From Dehalococcoidia bacterium (GTDB lineage Bacteria > Chloroflexota > Dehalococcoidia > Lucifugimonadales > Australimonadaceae), in the NCBI GenBank assembly GCA_021296055.1, contig JAGWBE010000001.1, forward strand, positions 1-57,684: a DNA stretch of 57,684 nucleotides, written 5' to 3'. Positions 42,432-50,554 of this stretch are shown piece by piece. Each line of letters begins with the position of its first letter. Within the stretch, counting starts at the first letter, position 1. The notes under the pieces were generated by a model that was not told the DNA's origin, did no database searches, and saw nothing but the letters and a program-made list of their open reading frames with translations. Position numbers and translations under genes: made by a program.

Positions 42432-43748
42432 GTGATTCCCCGCTACTCGCGCCCCGAGATGGCCGCCGTATGGTCGGACGCGGGCATGTACGACCGCTGG
42501 CTGGCCGTGGAGGTGGCGGTGTGCGAGGCGTGGACGAACGAGGGCACGATCCCGCCGGAGGACATGGAGAAGATACGCGGCGCGCGCTACGACTTCGCGC
42601 TGATGGAGGCGGAGTTGGCGCGCACCAAGCACGACGTCAACTCCTTCCTCTTGTCAATCGCGCCGAGCCTGGGCGCCGAGGGGCGCTGGATCCACCTCGG
42701 TCTCACCTCCAACGACGTGAAAGACACCGCGCTCGGGATGCAGTTGCGCGACGCGGGCGCGATCCTGCTGGCGGACGCGGACAGGCTTATCGAGGTGCTG
42801 GGCGAACGCGCCGTCGAGTTCAAGCACACGCTCCAGATGGGGCGCACGCACGGCGTCCACGCCGAACCCATCACCTTCGGCCTCAAACTGGCGCTGTGGC
42901 GCGAGGAGATGCTCCGCAACCGCGAGCGCCTCGCCGACGCGCAGGCCCAGGTCGCCGTCGGCAAGGCGTCGGGCGCCGTGGGCAGCCACGCCACCATCCC
43001 TCCCCAGGTGGAGGAGGACGCGTGCGCCGCCTTGGGCCTCGCCGTCGCGCCGCTGTCCAACCAAGTCGTGCAGCGCGACCGCCACGCCCAGTTCGTAACC
43101 GCGCTGGCCATCGCCGCCGCGTCGTTGGAGAAGTTCGCCACGGAAATACGGGGCTTGCAGCGCACGGAGGTGCGCGAAGTGGAGGAGTTCTTCGGCGAGG
43201 GGCAGATGGGCTCGTCGGCGATGCCCCACAAGCGCAACCCCGAGCTGTCGGAACGCGTGTGCGGCCTCGCCCGCCTCATCCGCGGCCACGCCGTAACCGC
43301 CCTCGAGAACGTCGCGCTGTGGCACGAGCGCGACATCAGCCACTCGTCCGCCGAGCGCGTCATCCTGCCCGACGCCTGTCTCGCGCTGGACTACGCGCTC
43401 GACCTATTCACGGGGGTAATGGCCGAGCTGCGCGTCTTCCCGGAGCGTATGCTTGTGAACGTGGAGTCGACGCGCGGGCTGGTCTTCACACAGCGCGTTA
43501 TGCTTGCGCTGGTGGAGCGGGGCATGGGGCGGCAAGAGGCGTACCGCCTCCAGCAGGCCCACGCCCACGCCGCTTGGGACGAGGGCGCGGACTTCCGCGA
43601 GTTGACGCGCGCCGATCCGCAGGTCCGCGAGCGCTTCACGCCGGAGGAGTTGGACGCGCTGTTCGACTACGCCTACTACACTCGCCACGTGGACGCGCTG
43701 TTCGCCCGCGTCGGCCTAGGAGAACGCCGTGCAGCCGCTACTCGATAG
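42432..43748 (+). CDS. purB: Adenylosuccinate lyase
   Basis: A 438-residue fumarase-superfamily enzyme acting at the SAICAR and adenylosuccinate steps. IPRYSRPEMAAVWSDAGMYD is the N-terminus, LGLTSNDVKDTALGMQLRDA and MGRTHGVHAEPITFG supply the catalytic His, and the signature loop GSSAMPHKRNPELSERVCGL is intact. The GTG at 42432 is where homology begins; an open frame upstream is noise. It is 121 bases after purE, and its end overlaps purC by 20 bases. Confidence 0.94.
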   Translation: MIPRYSRPEMAAVWSDAGMYDRWLAVEVAVCEAWTNEGTIPPEDMEKIRGARYDFALMEAELARTKHDVNSFLLSIAPSLGAEGRWIHLGLTSNDVKDTALGMQLRDAGAILLADADRLIEVLGERAVEFKHTLQMGRTHGVHAEPITFGLKLALWREEMLRNRERLADAQAQVAVGKASGAVGSHATIPPQVEEDACAALGLAVAPLSNQVVQRDRHAQFVTALAIAAASLEKFATEIRGLQRTEVREVEEFFGEGQMGSSAMPHKRNPELSERVCGLARLIRGHAVTALENVALWHERDISHSSAERVILPDACLALDYALDLFTGVMAELRVFPERMLVNVESTRGLVFTQRVMLALVERGMGRQEAYRLQQAHAHAAWDEGADFRELTRADPQVRERFTPEELDALFDYAYYTRHVDALFARVGLGERRAAATR

Positions 43749-44634
43749 CGCCCTGCCCGACCCGCAGTATCGGGGCAAGGTGCGCGACACCTACGAGATC
43801 GACGACCGCCACTTCCTGATGGTCGCCACCGACCGCATCTCCGCGTTCGACGTGGTGCTGCCCAACGGCGTGCCCGACAAGGGCTACGTGCTCAGCCGCC
43901 TCTCGCGCTTCTGGTTCGACCGCACACGCCACATCGTCCCCAACCACCTCGTCGGCCTGGCGGACGACGCGGCGGCGCTGGGCGACTTGGCGGCGCATCC
44001 GCGCCTCGCCGGCCTGCCCTCCCACGTGGCGCGGCAGGCGATGGTCGTGCGCCGCGCAGAGCGCATCGACGTCGAGTGCGTCGTCCGCGCCTACCTCACC
44101 GGCTCCGCCCTCGCCGAGTACCGCCGCAGCGGAACCATCTTCGGCCTGCCCGCCCCCTCCGGCCTCACCGACGGCGACCGCTTGCCCGAGCTGATGTTCA
44201 CCCCCACCACCAAGGCCGAGACCGGCCACGACGAGCCGATGTCCATGGCCGAGGTGGAGGCGATGACGGGCGCGGAGACGGCGCGGCGTCTGCGCGACAC
44301 CTCCTTCGCCGTCTTCCAGTGGGCGCACGACCACGCCCGAGACATGGGCATCATCATTGCCGACACCAAGTTCGAGTTCGGCTGGGTGGACGGCGAGCTG
44401 ACGCTCATCGACGAGGTGCTCACGCCCGATTCCAGCCGCTTCTGGGACGCGGAGGGCTACGCGCCCGGCAAATCGCAGCCCAACTTCGACAAGCAGTTCG
44501 TCCGCGACTGGCTCATCGAGGCGGGCTGGAACCGCGAGCCGCCCGCGCCCGCGCTCCCCGACGACGTGGTCGCCAAGACGCGCGAGCGCTACCTCGAAGC
44601 CTACCGCCGCCTCGTGGGCGAGCCGCTGGCCTAG
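43729..44634 (+). CDS. purC: SAICAR synthase
   Basis: A 301-residue enzyme joining CAIR and aspartate. YRGKVRDTYEIDDRHFLMVA begins the ATP site, DRISAFDVVLPNGVPDKG is the first signature, VECVVRAYLTGSALAEYRRS and FTPTTKAETGHDEPMS follow, and IADTKFEFGWVDGELTLIDE with VLTPDSSRFW is the second signature. The longer, PurC-type 300-residue form is normal for many bacteria. The GTG start sits 20 bases inside purB with AGGAGAA upstream. Confidence 0.94.
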   Translation: MQPLLDSALPDPQYRGKVRDTYEIDDRHFLMVATDRISAFDVVLPNGVPDKGYVLSRLSRFWFDRTRHIVPNHLVGLADDAAALGDLAAHPRLAGLPSHVARQAMVVRRAERIDVECVVRAYLTGSALAEYRRSGTIFGLPAPSGLTDGDRLPELMFTPTTKAETGHDEPMSMAEVEAMTGAETARRLRDTSFAVFQWAHDHARDMGIIIADTKFEFGWVDGELTLIDEVLTPDSSRFWDAEGYAPGKSQPNFDKQFVRDWLIEAGWNREPPAPALPDDVVAKTRERYLEAYRRLVGEPLA

Positions 44635-44649
44635 GCGGGAGAGCCGAGC

Positions 44650-45303
44650 ATGGCGAACGAAGAGGCACGCCCGCGCCGCGTGCAGCGCAGGAGCCAGTCC
44701 CGCGAGGACCGGCGCCAGCGCTCCACGTCCCGCAAGACCCGCCGCCGCATCGTCTACACTACCTTCGGCGGCGCCGTCGCCCTTGCCCTCATCATCGGCC
44801 TCTTCCTCCCCGGATTCGGCGACCAGGCCCAAACCCCCAGTCTCCCTGACCAGGGCGCGGCCGTGGGCGCGGCGGCGCCCATCCAGGAGGCTGTCCTTGT
44901 GGCCGACGGCGCGCCGCACGACGCCTACTCCACTACGCCGCCCAACTCCGGCTTCTACTCCCCTACCCTCGCGCCCTGGGGCGTGAGCGACGACCCCATC
45001 CCCGACGAACGCGTGGTCGCCAATCTGCGCCAAGGCGCGGTCGCCATCAGCCAAAATCTCCAAGACCCCGGCGAGGCGGCGCGGCTGCGCGAGGTGGTCG
45101 AAGCGCTGCCAGGCTACCCCGCGTGCGTCGTCATGCGCCCCTATGACGCGCTCGCCCCAGGCGCCGTCGTCCTGACCGCGTGGGGGCGCATACTCGAGGC
45201 GCAGGGCGTGGACGACGCGGACATCCCCGCCTTCTTCGACGCGCACCGCAACGACCAGGCTCCCTCATTCGTCGGCAACGACTGCGGCGCGGGCGGCGCG
45301 TAG
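44650..45303 (+). CDS. DUF3105-like membrane-anchored protein
   Basis: A 217-residue protein with a very basic N-terminus (RRVQRRSQSREDRRQR), one membrane helix (about residues 34-56), a Gln/Pro-rich linker and an outer domain. APHDAYSTTPPNSGFYSPTL followed by APWGVSDDPIPDERVVANLR (about 84-125) resembles the Y-TTPPTSG and WG-Y-E-P-DE blocks of DUF3105. The canonical NLEHG His is missing (NLRQGAV), so any metal or active site there is altered. It lies between purC and purS with short gaps and is probably co-transcribed, although a role in purine synthesis is not apparent. Confidence 0.7.
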   Translation: MANEEARPRRVQRRSQSREDRRQRSTSRKTRRRIVYTTFGGAVALALIIGLFLPGFGDQAQTPSLPDQGAAVGAAAPIQEAVLVADGAPHDAYSTTPPNSGFYSPTLAPWGVSDDPIPDERVVANLRQGAVAISQNLQDPGEAARLREVVEALPGYPACVVMRPYDALAPGAVVLTAWGRILEAQGVDDADIPAFFDAHRNDQAPSFVGNDCGAGGA

Positions 45304-45310
45304 CCCAACG

Positions 45311-45565
45311 ATGCGCTTCCGCGCCAGCGTCTACGTCGCGCTCAAGCCCGCCGTCAACGACCCTCAGGGCAACGCCGTCATGGACGGCCTCCACGCGCTC
45401 GGCTTCGAGAGCGCCGCCAACGTCCGCGTCGGCAAGTACCTCACCCTAGAACTGGACGCCGACGACCAAGCCGCCGCCAAGCGGCAAGCCGAGTCGATGT
45501 GCGACCGCCTCCTAGCCAACCCTGTCATCGAGACCTACACGGTGGAGGTGGCGGCGGCGGAGTAG
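45311..45565 (+). CDS. purS: FGAM synthase subunit PurS
   Basis: An 84-residue protein matching PurS, the small bridging subunit of the PurLQS FGAM synthase. YVALKPAVNDPQGNAVMDGL followed by HALGFESAANVRVGKYLTLE is the family sequence, and the C-terminal LLANPVIETYTVEV is typical. It would link the PurQ glutaminase to the PurL synthetase. The usual purQ and purL genes do not follow; a different, lower-GC gene starts 6 bases later. Confidence 0.9.
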   Translation: MRFRASVYVALKPAVNDPQGNAVMDGLHALGFESAANVRVGKYLTLELDADDQAAAKRQAESMCDRLLANPVIETYTVEVAAAE

Positions 45566-45571
45566 GCGGCG

Positions 45572-46411
45572 ATGGGCAAGTACAAGGGCAACAAGGGCAA
45601 CCTCATGCAGCACTGGACGCTGTGCGAGGTATTGCTAATCGCTAACTGCCATCACTCCTCGCTCAACTACATCGACGCCCACGCCATGGCGCCGTTCGCG
45701 GCAACGCGGAAGGGCAACGACCCGGTGTTTGACCATGTGCGAGACAACCTCGCCAATGGCCAGTCCGTCTACGAGCAGGCATGGAAGGAGTTAACCTCGG
45801 ATTGCCCAGGCACCTACCCCAACAGCGCCAACTTCGTCCAGCACCTCTGGCGGGGCGACCTTTCTATGTTGCTCTGCGAGAAGGACGCGGGCATAGCGGC
45901 CAGGTTAAAGGCATGGGTGGACGACCTGCGCCAAAGCGAAAAATTGCGCTGCGGCAAAGTCCACCACGGCGACTGGAGAGAACGATTTTGCCAAGGGCTG
46001 CCGAACCCGGTTGACGCAGGGCTACCTGAAGACGCGCTGACGCTTGTCTCCTTCCACCCCTACATGATTAGCGACCGCACCCACCGTTACATGGAGGATC
46101 CCGGGAATCTATACCCGCAAGACATGGGCGCAATCGGCCAAGCACTGGAGGACGTTAAAGGGGCAGTTGTGGTTCAGATGTCCACCTACTCGATTAACGG
46201 CCCTAACCCTCAGCCCGACATCACTTCGCTCGTAGATAAGTCCCTGCGCGTGTACGGCCTTGAGCGCGTGGCCAAGACGCGCACCGGCGGCGACATGATG
46301 TCCCTCATCTACGCCCGCAACGTGGATTGGGCGTGTGGTGAGTTGAAGAGCTTGGGCGACCGCTTCACCGATTGGCTCGATGCGCAGCGCAAAGCCGCAA
46401 AGCGTACCTAG
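45572..46411 (+). CDS. RlmJ/TcmP-like methyltransferase-fold protein with degenerate motifs (tentative)
   Basis: I do not recognise a named family with certainty. The order of features follows RlmJ (23S rRNA A2030 methyltransferase): KGNKGNLMQHWTLCEVLL at the N-terminus resembles HAGNHADVLKHTVL, LNYIDAHAMAP (about residues 31-41) resembles YLDTHAGAG, SANFVQHLWRG precedes an acidic CEKD (about 103-106), HHGDWRERF (about 133-141) resembles the DGF/DGW block, and LVSFHPYMI (about 160-168) stands where DPPY belongs. The SAM-binding Gly and the catalytic DPP are thus altered. Its codons are more AT-rich than its neighbours. It begins 6 bases after purS with GGAG upstream. Confidence 0.6.
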   Translation: MGKYKGNKGNLMQHWTLCEVLLIANCHHSSLNYIDAHAMAPFAATRKGNDPVFDHVRDNLANGQSVYEQAWKELTSDCPGTYPNSANFVQHLWRGDLSMLLCEKDAGIAARLKAWVDDLRQSEKLRCGKVHHGDWRERFCQGLPNPVDAGLPEDALTLVSFHPYMISDRTHRYMEDPGNLYPQDMGAIGQALEDVKGAVVVQMSTYSINGPNPQPDITSLVDKSLRVYGLERVAKTRTGGDMMSLIYARNVDWACGELKSLGDRFTDWLDAQRKAAKRT

Positions 46412-46441
46412 CGCAAGTGAGGCGCAACGCCCTCGCCCCTT

Positions 46442-46469
46442 CCCGTTCGTCCTGAGGGAATTCGAAGGG
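46442..46469. repeat. Family C repeat, copy 5 (inverted)
   Basis: CCCGTTCGTCCTGAGGGAAT followed by TCGAAGGG, the inverse of the other copies. With flanking bases it forms a CGTTCG...CGAACG hairpin between convergent genes and could stop transcription from both sides. Confidence 0.55.
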
Positions 46470-46481
46470 CGAACGCGCCCC

Positions 46482-47084
46482 CTACCCTGCTATTGTCCCC
46501 TTGGTGCTGGGCACCTGGGCGGCGGGGGCGCGCGGGTCTAGCGCTACCGCATCGCGGAGAGCGCGGGCGAGCGCCTTGAACGTCGCCTCGGCGCGGTGGT
46601 GCGGGTTGATTCCCTCGAGCACTGTCGCGTGCAGGTTGACGCGCGCCTCGATGGCGAACGAGTGCAGGAAGTGGCGCACCAGGTCGCCGGGCAGGTCACT
46701 GACGCTCGCGCCGCTGAGGCCCAGGTCGAGCGCCGCGTAGCCCCGCCCGCTCAGGTCGACGGCCACGCGCGCCAGGGCGTCGTCCAGCGGCACGATAGCG
46801 TGCCCCATGCGGACGATGCCCGCGCCCTCGCCGAGCGCGTCGCGGAAGGCGCGGCCCAGGGCGATGGCCGTGTCCTCCACCGTGTGGTGCCAGCCCGTGC
46901 GGAGCCAGTCGCCCTTCGCCTCGATCTCCACGTCCATCAGGCCGTGGCGCGCCAACTGCTCGATGAGGTGGTCGAGCATCCCGTTGCCCGTGTTGACCTG
47001 CGCCGCCCCGGAGCCGTCCAGGTTGACGTTGATCGACAGGTCGGTCTCGCGGGTGGTGCGCTTGTATGAGCCGGTGCGGGACAC
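46482..47084 (-). CDS. hisB: Imidazoleglycerol-phosphate dehydratase
   Basis: A 200-residue monofunctional IGPD. TGNGMLDHLIEQLARHGLMD with HHTVEDTAIALGRAF (about residues 59-73) and HFLHSF plus NPHHRAEATFKALARALRDA carry the Mn-binding His/Glu repeats. I chose the GTG at 47084, preceded by AGAGGA and giving the normal length; a GTG at 47111 would add nine residues. It is the last gene of birA-hisZ-hisG-hisD-hisC-hisB, 64 bases after hisC. Confidence 0.92.
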   Translation of the reverse strand: MSRTGSYKRTTRETDLSINVNLDGSGAAQVNTGNGMLDHLIEQLARHGLMDVEIEAKGDWLRTGWHHTVEDTAIALGRAFRDALGEGAGIVRMGHAIVPLDDALARVAVDLSGRGYAALDLGLSGASVSDLPGDLVRHFLHSFAIEARVNLHATVLEGINPHHRAEATFKALARALRDAVALDPRAPAAQVPSTKGTIAG

Positions 47085-47148
47085 TTGGTCAATTCCTCTA
47101 ACGAATGACACCTATGGTACCGGACTTTGTGCGCCTTCTACTGCGCCG

Positions 47149-48246
47149 CTAGCGCACGCTGAGGGCTTCGATCAGGCGGTCGGTGTCGCGGGACATGCCT
47201 ACGCTGATGCGGAGGAAGTCGGCGAGCCTGGGTTCGCTGAAGTATCGCACGAACACGCCTTGGCGGGCGAGCGCCTCGAACAACGCCTTGCCCGCGCCCT
47301 GCGGCACGCCGCACAGGACGAAGTTGGAGTCCGACGGCCACGGGTCGAGGCCGTCCAGCTCGGCGAGGGCGGCGCACATACGCTCGCGCTCGGCGACGAT
47401 GCGGGCGGCGCGCTCGTTCAGCAGTTCTGCGTCGGCGATGGAGGCGAGCAGCGCCGCCTCGGCGGCCTGGTTGACGTTGTAGGGCGGCTTGGCGCGCAGC
47501 AGCAGGTCGGCCAGCTCCGGCGCCATCAACCCGTAGCCGACGCGCAGCCCCGCCAGTCCGCCCCACTTGCTCATCGTGCGCAGCACAGCGAGGTTCGGGT
47601 GCGCGGGCAGCAGGTCAGCGGCGTTCACGCCCCCGAACTCGTAGTACGCCTCATCGACGATGACGAGGCGGCCGGCGGAGAGCAGGCGCTCCACATCGGC
47701 GAGGGGCGTCGCGTTGGCGGTGGGATTGTTGGGCGACGCCACTGCGATGACCCGCGCGTCCTCCCGCTCCGCCGCCGCGAGCGCAGCGTCCACGTCCACT
47801 TCGAAGCGCGGGCCGCGCTCGACGCGAACGGTGCGCCCGCCGCACACGTGCGCCGTGAAGGGATACATGCCGAAGGTGGGCACGCTGTCGATAACGGCGC
47901 CCCCCGGCGGCAGCACGGCGCGGAAGAGCAGGTCGATGAGCTCGTCGGAGCCGTTGCCGACGACGACGCGCGCCGGGTCCACCCCGGCGTGGCGCCCCAC
48001 CGCCTCGCGCATCGCCGTCTGGCCGGGGTCGGGGTAGATGTGGACACGGTGGAGGTTGGCGAGCGCCTCGATGACGCGGGGCGACGGGCCGTAGGGGTTC
48101 TCGTTGGCGTTCAACTTCACCAACTCCGACTCCGCTATGCCGGCGCGCGCGGCCAGCTTCTCCGGCGGATCGACGGCGGCGTACGGCTCCAACTCCAGCA
48201 GGTGCGGACGCACGAGGGAGAGGGGGTCGATGGGGCGTTGGCTCAC
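47149..48246 (-). CDS. hisC: Histidinol-phosphate aminotransferase
   Basis: A 365-residue fold-type-I PLP enzyme. VKLNANENPYGPSPRVIEAL is the N-terminal signature, VVGNGSDELIDLLFRA and VASPNNPTANATP carry cofactor contacts, DEAYYEFGG is the Asp/Tyr block and RTMSKWGGLAGLRVGYGL contains the PLP Lys in SKWGGLAGLR. The GTG at 48246 overlaps the hisD stop (GTGA). Confidence 0.93.
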   Translation of the reverse strand: MSQRPIDPLSLVRPHLLELEPYAAVDPPEKLAARAGIAESELVKLNANENPYGPSPRVIEALANLHRVHIYPDPGQTAMREAVGRHAGVDPARVVVGNGSDELIDLLFRAVLPPGGAVIDSVPTFGMYPFTAHVCGGRTVRVERGPRFEVDVDAALAAAEREDARVIAVASPNNPTANATPLADVERLLSAGRLVIVDEAYYEFGGVNAADLLPAHPNLAVLRTMSKWGGLAGLRVGYGLMAPELADLLLRAKPPYNVNQAAEAALLASIADAELLNERAARIVAERERMCAALAELDGLDPWPSDSNFVLCGVPQGAGKALFEALARQGVFVRYFSEPRLADFLRISVGMSRDTDRLIEALSVR

Positions 48247-49532
48247 GGCGCGCTCCTAGTCTCGCCTTCGAGGCGGCGCTCGACCGCGCGCGCGTGGGCG
48301 GTGAGGCCTTCGGCGCGGGCGATGGCGGCGGCGGTCGGCCCCAGGCGATGCACGGTGCCGCCGTCCAGCGCGACCACCGGCATAAAGCGCAGGAAGTGGC
48401 GTACGCCGAGGTAGGAGGCGAAGCGGGCGGTTCCCGCCGTTGGCATCGTGTGGCTGGGGCCCGCCGCGTAGTCGCCCAGCACCTCGGGGCTGTTCTCGCC
48501 GACGAACACGCCCCCGGCGTTGCGGACGCCCGCGGCGGCGGTCTCGGCATTCTCGACCAGCAGGCAGACATGCTCCGGGGCGTAGGCGTTCGCCAGCTCC
48601 ACGGCCTCCTCGATGGACGAAACGACGGCGGCGACGCCCTGGCGCTCAACCGCTCCGGCGGCGATTGCGACGCGCTCCAGCGAGCCTACCTGCGCCTCCA
48701 CCTGGGCGGCTACGCGCTCCGCCACGCCCTGCGACAGAGCGATGAGGATGGGCGAGGCCATAGCGTCGTGCTCCGCCTGGGCGAGCAGGTCGGCGGCGGC
48801 AAGGGCGGGGTCGGCGGACTCGTCCACGATGATGAGCGTCTCCGTCGGCCCGTAGAGGCCGTCGATGTCCGTCTCGCCGTAGACGGCGCGCTTGGCGAGC
48901 GTTACGTACAGGTTGCCCGCGCCGCACACCTTGTCCACGCGCGGCACGCTCTCCGTCCCGAACGCCATCGCCGCAATCGCCTGCGCGCCGCCAATGGCGA
49001 ACAGGCGGTCGACGCCCGCAATCTTCGCGGCGGCGAGCAGAGCGTCGGTGGGGTTCGGCGTGCACACCACTACCTCCCCTACCCCGGCGACCTTGGCCGG
49101 TATCGCGTCCATCAGCACGGAGGAGGCGTAGTTGCCGCCGGGGACGTATATCCCGACGCGCTCCAAGGGCACGACGCGCTCGCCCCACCCCATCGCCTCG
49201 TCGCGCCACGACGACGGCATGGAGGCGTGGTGGAACGCGCGGATGCGCTCGGCGGCGGCGGCCAGCGCGTCCGCAAGGGCGGTAGGGACGCGCTCGGCGG
49301 CGGCGTCCCACTCGGGCGCGGGAACCTCGAGATCGTCGAGCGTAACGGAGTCGATGCGCTTGGCGTGCTCGCGCACGGCAGCGTCGCCCCGCTCCCGCAC
49401 GTCGGCGACGATGCGCTCAACCGTCTCGGCGGCTTGGGGCGCAGCGTGTCCTGCGAGGCCGGTTATGAGCTCCATGCCGGGGCGGCGCGTGAGCAGGCGG
49501 CGCGCCTCCGTCAGGTCGGTCACGATCCGCAT
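48243..49532 (-). CDS. hisD: Histidinol dehydrogenase
   Basis: A 429-residue zinc enzyme doing the last two steps of histidine synthesis. GIYVPGGNYASSVLMDAIPA is the NAD block, VDKVCGAGNLYVTLAKRAVY and GLYGPTETLIIVDESADPAL follow, and LLAQAEHDAMASPILI contains the zinc Gln/His. EHVCLLVENAET and GPSHTMPTAGTARFASYLGV are the C-terminal signatures. The ATG at 49532 lies 13 bases inside hisG; the long open frame upstream is antisense to hisG. Confidence 0.94.
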   Translation of the reverse strand: MRIVTDLTEARRLLTRRPGMELITGLAGHAAPQAAETVERIVADVRERGDAAVREHAKRIDSVTLDDLEVPAPEWDAAAERVPTALADALAAAAERIRAFHHASMPSSWRDEAMGWGERVVPLERVGIYVPGGNYASSVLMDAIPAKVAGVGEVVVCTPNPTDALLAAAKIAGVDRLFAIGGAQAIAAMAFGTESVPRVDKVCGAGNLYVTLAKRAVYGETDIDGLYGPTETLIIVDESADPALAAADLLAQAEHDAMASPILIALSQGVAERVAAQVEAQVGSLERVAIAAGAVERQGVAAVVSSIEEAVELANAYAPEHVCLLVENAETAAAGVRNAGGVFVGENSPEVLGDYAAGPSHTMPTAGTARFASYLGVRHFLRFMPVVALDGGTVHRLGPTAAAIARAEGLTAHARAVERRLEGETRSAP

Positions 49533-50554
49533 CGGCGCTCCATAGCCGCGAGCAAGCGCCGGTATGCGCCGCTCTCCTGCCCGAAGACGTAGCCCGCCTC
49601 GGAGATGGTCACCGACGCGCCGCCGATGGCGCGGAAGTGATCGACGATAGCGGTGAGATTGGCGCGGTGGGCCAGCACGGTCACCGCGTGCCACGAGCCG
49701 CCGTCCGCCGTGAAGACGGGCGAGACGGTCGGGCCGCGCAGCCCGGCGGCCTCGCCGCGCTCGAGCACCTTGGCCGCCACCGCGGCCTCCGACGCGCCCT
49801 CGATGTTCGCCGTTACGCGCAGGTAGCCCTCCGCGCGGCGGTGCGCCTCCACCCGCTCGACAATCTCGCGCGCCGCCTCCAACGCGGCGGGGGCGGCGGC
49901 CAGCGCGCGCAGGTTGACGACGAAGCAGCCCTCGGATCGGATGACCACACCGTCCACTAGACGCTTGAGGCGGTTCTCGCGCAGCGTGGCGCCGGTGGCG
50001 GTTACGTCGATGATGATGTCCGCGTGCCCCATCGCCGGGGCGGCCTCGAGCGCGCCCGACACCTGGGGCATGCTGAAGTAGTTCACGCCGTGGCTGAAGA
50101 GGAAGCGGCGCGCCAGGCGCTGCGCCTTGGTGGCGATGCGCAGTTCCCTGCCCGACTCGCGGAACTCCACCGCCAGGTCGGCCAGGTCGGCCATCGACTC
50201 CACGTCCACCCACGCCTCGGGAACGGCGGCGACCAGCTCGCAGCGCCCGAAGCCGAGGTCTTGGAGCACGATCTCCGTGTCGCCGCCCTCGACGCGCCTT
50301 TCCTGGAAGTCGTCGTAGCCGACGAACCCCGCGTGCGCGTTGGCCGCCTCCATGTGCCCGGTGATGTCCCGAGCGCGCTGGAACATCACCTCCACGCCCT
50401 CGACGGCGGGGATGCTCCCCACGTAACGCCGCGCGTTGGGGCGGCTCACCGCCATGCCGCACGCGGCGAGGAAGGCGAGCGTCGGCTCGTACATCGCGCC
50501 GTCGCTCGGGATCGCCAGGCGCAGGCGCGCGCTAGGCGGGGCGCTCGTCGACAC
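49520..50554 (-). CDS. hisG: ATP phosphoribosyltransferase, long form
   Basis: A 344-residue first enzyme of histidine synthesis. RLRLAIPSDGAMYEPTLAFL is the N-terminal block (usually PKGRL), and MGHADIIIDVTATGATLREN resembles the ADxIVDxxxTGxTLxxN signature of the PRPP site. Unlike short HisG (about 210 residues), a C-terminal region of about 90 residues (LRVTANIEGASEAAVAAKVL to GPTVSPVFTADGGSW and beyond) matches the PII-like regulatory domain of the long form. A HisZ gene precedes it nonetheless, which is unusual. GTG start at 50554, overlapping hisZ by 23 bases. Confidence 0.9.
   Translation of the reverse strand: MSTSAPPSARLRLAIPSDGAMYEPTLAFLAACGMAVSRPNARRYVGSIPAVEGVEVMFQRARDITGHMEAANAHAGFVGYDDFQERRVEGGDTEIVLQDLGFGRCELVAAVPEAWVDVESMADLADLAVEFRESGRELRIATKAQRLARRFLFSHGVNYFSMPQVSGALEAAPAMGHADIIIDVTATGATLRENRLKRLVDGVVIRSEGCFVVNLRALAAAPAALEAAREIVERVEAHRRAEGYLRVTANIEGASEAAVAAKVLERGEAAGLRGPTVSPVFTADGGSWHAVTVLAHRANLTAIVDHFRAIGGASVTISEAGYVFGQESGAYRRLLAAMERRCGS

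Noticed and set aside
48243..50462. A 739-codon frame that would extend HisD by about 310 residues
   Set aside because: The extra part lies opposite codon structure of hisG; the family start is the ATG at 49532.
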